Below are positions 5,709 to 5,749 of a DNA stretch of 5,749 nt, piece after piece. A program made the translations under genes and the position numbers. Location of the stretch: NCBI GenBank assembly GCA_013349725.1, contig DUZB01000218.1:1-5749 (forward strand), written 5' to 3'. How positions within the stretch are numbered: the stretch's first letter is position 1; every line of letters begins with the position of its first letter. This DNA is from Deltaproteobacteria bacterium (lineage in GTDB: Bacteria > Desulfobacterota > DSM-4660 > Desulfatiglandales > Desulfatiglandaceae). Below the pieces are notes generated by a model that saw only the letters and a list, made by a program, of their open reading frames with translations, searched no databases and was not told the origin of the DNA.

Positions 5709-5733
5709 CACTCATCACTCATCACTCATCACT
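5709..5733. repeat. 7-bp tandem repeat CACTCAT, about 3.5 copies
   Basis: Three exact units (5709-5715, 5716-5722, 5723-5729) and a partial fourth (5730-5733), set between two TTTTCA strings. It is a simple-sequence repeat in non-coding DNA, with no coding frame using it. Confidence 0.85.
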
Positions 5734-5749
5734 TTTCATTATCATCTCA

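Larger units (their letters stand above)
5507..5749. other. Non-coding repeat-rich region downstream of the LysR gene
   Basis: No credible gene is seen here on either strand up to the window edge. The stretch consists of low-complexity GCGC/ATGGCGC-type sequence at both ends of a 129-bp core, a 14-bp and a 7-bp tandem repeat, and a GTAACGTTAC palindrome (5561-5570). No clear rho-independent terminator for the LysR gene could be found. Confidence 0.6.

Noticed and set aside
5654..5733. CRISPR-like array at the right end
   Set aside because: The repeats are directly adjacent 14-bp and 7-bp tandem units with no unique spacers.

Overview
The window carries one coherent gene cluster that looks like the core of anaerobic activation of a phenolic compound: phosphorylation by a split, PEP-synthase-like phenylphosphate synthase, then carboxylation by a UbiD-family enzyme. 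Gene content (a Thauera-type phenylphosphate synthase beside a UbiD carboxylase), moderate GC, and spacers filled with short low-complexity and 'RERGNP'-type repeats suggest a strictly anaerobic bacterium, most likely a sulfate-reducing or syntrophic deltaproteobacterium (Desulfobacterota). The taxonomic guess is inference; there is no rRNA or marker gene here.

Layout from left to right. (1) 1-856, minus strand: N-terminal 285 residues of a UbiD-family decarboxylase/carboxylase, cut by the window edge, with all prenylated-FMN/metal and catalytic residues that can be checked in this part. (2) 857-1331: a 475-bp non-coding spacer with a probable promoter for the UbiD gene, a double-hairpin dispersed repeat (996-1070), a smaller hairpin (1119-1135), a 9-bp tandem triplet (1216-1242) and a probable terminator (1306-1323). 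(3) 1332-2405, minus: beta subunit of the synthase, equivalent to the ATP-grasp half of PEP synthase. (4) 2406-2524: intercistronic region with a perfect 10-bp stem that encloses an 11-codon ORF with its own strong Shine-Dalgarno sequence. (5) 2525-4384, minus: alpha subunit, carrying the phosphohistidine swivel domain and a large aromatic-rich N-terminal part. (6) 4385-4558: divergent control region with a dyad suited to a LysR-type regulator. (7) 4559-5506, plus: LysR-type regulator. (8) 5507-5749: non-coding, made of imperfect inverted and tandem repeats.

How the parts would work together: beta binds ATP and donates the phosphoryl group to His574 of alpha; alpha passes it to a phenolic hydroxyl; the phosphorylated ring is the carboxylation substrate of the UbiD enzyme, giving a hydroxybenzoate-type product. 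The divergent LysR protein probably senses an aromatic compound and controls the synthase operon. The exact substrate (phenol, catechol, hydroquinone or another phenol) cannot be read from the sequence. The third synthase subunit known from Thauera (a CBS-domain protein), the small carboxylase subunits and UbiX are not in the window.
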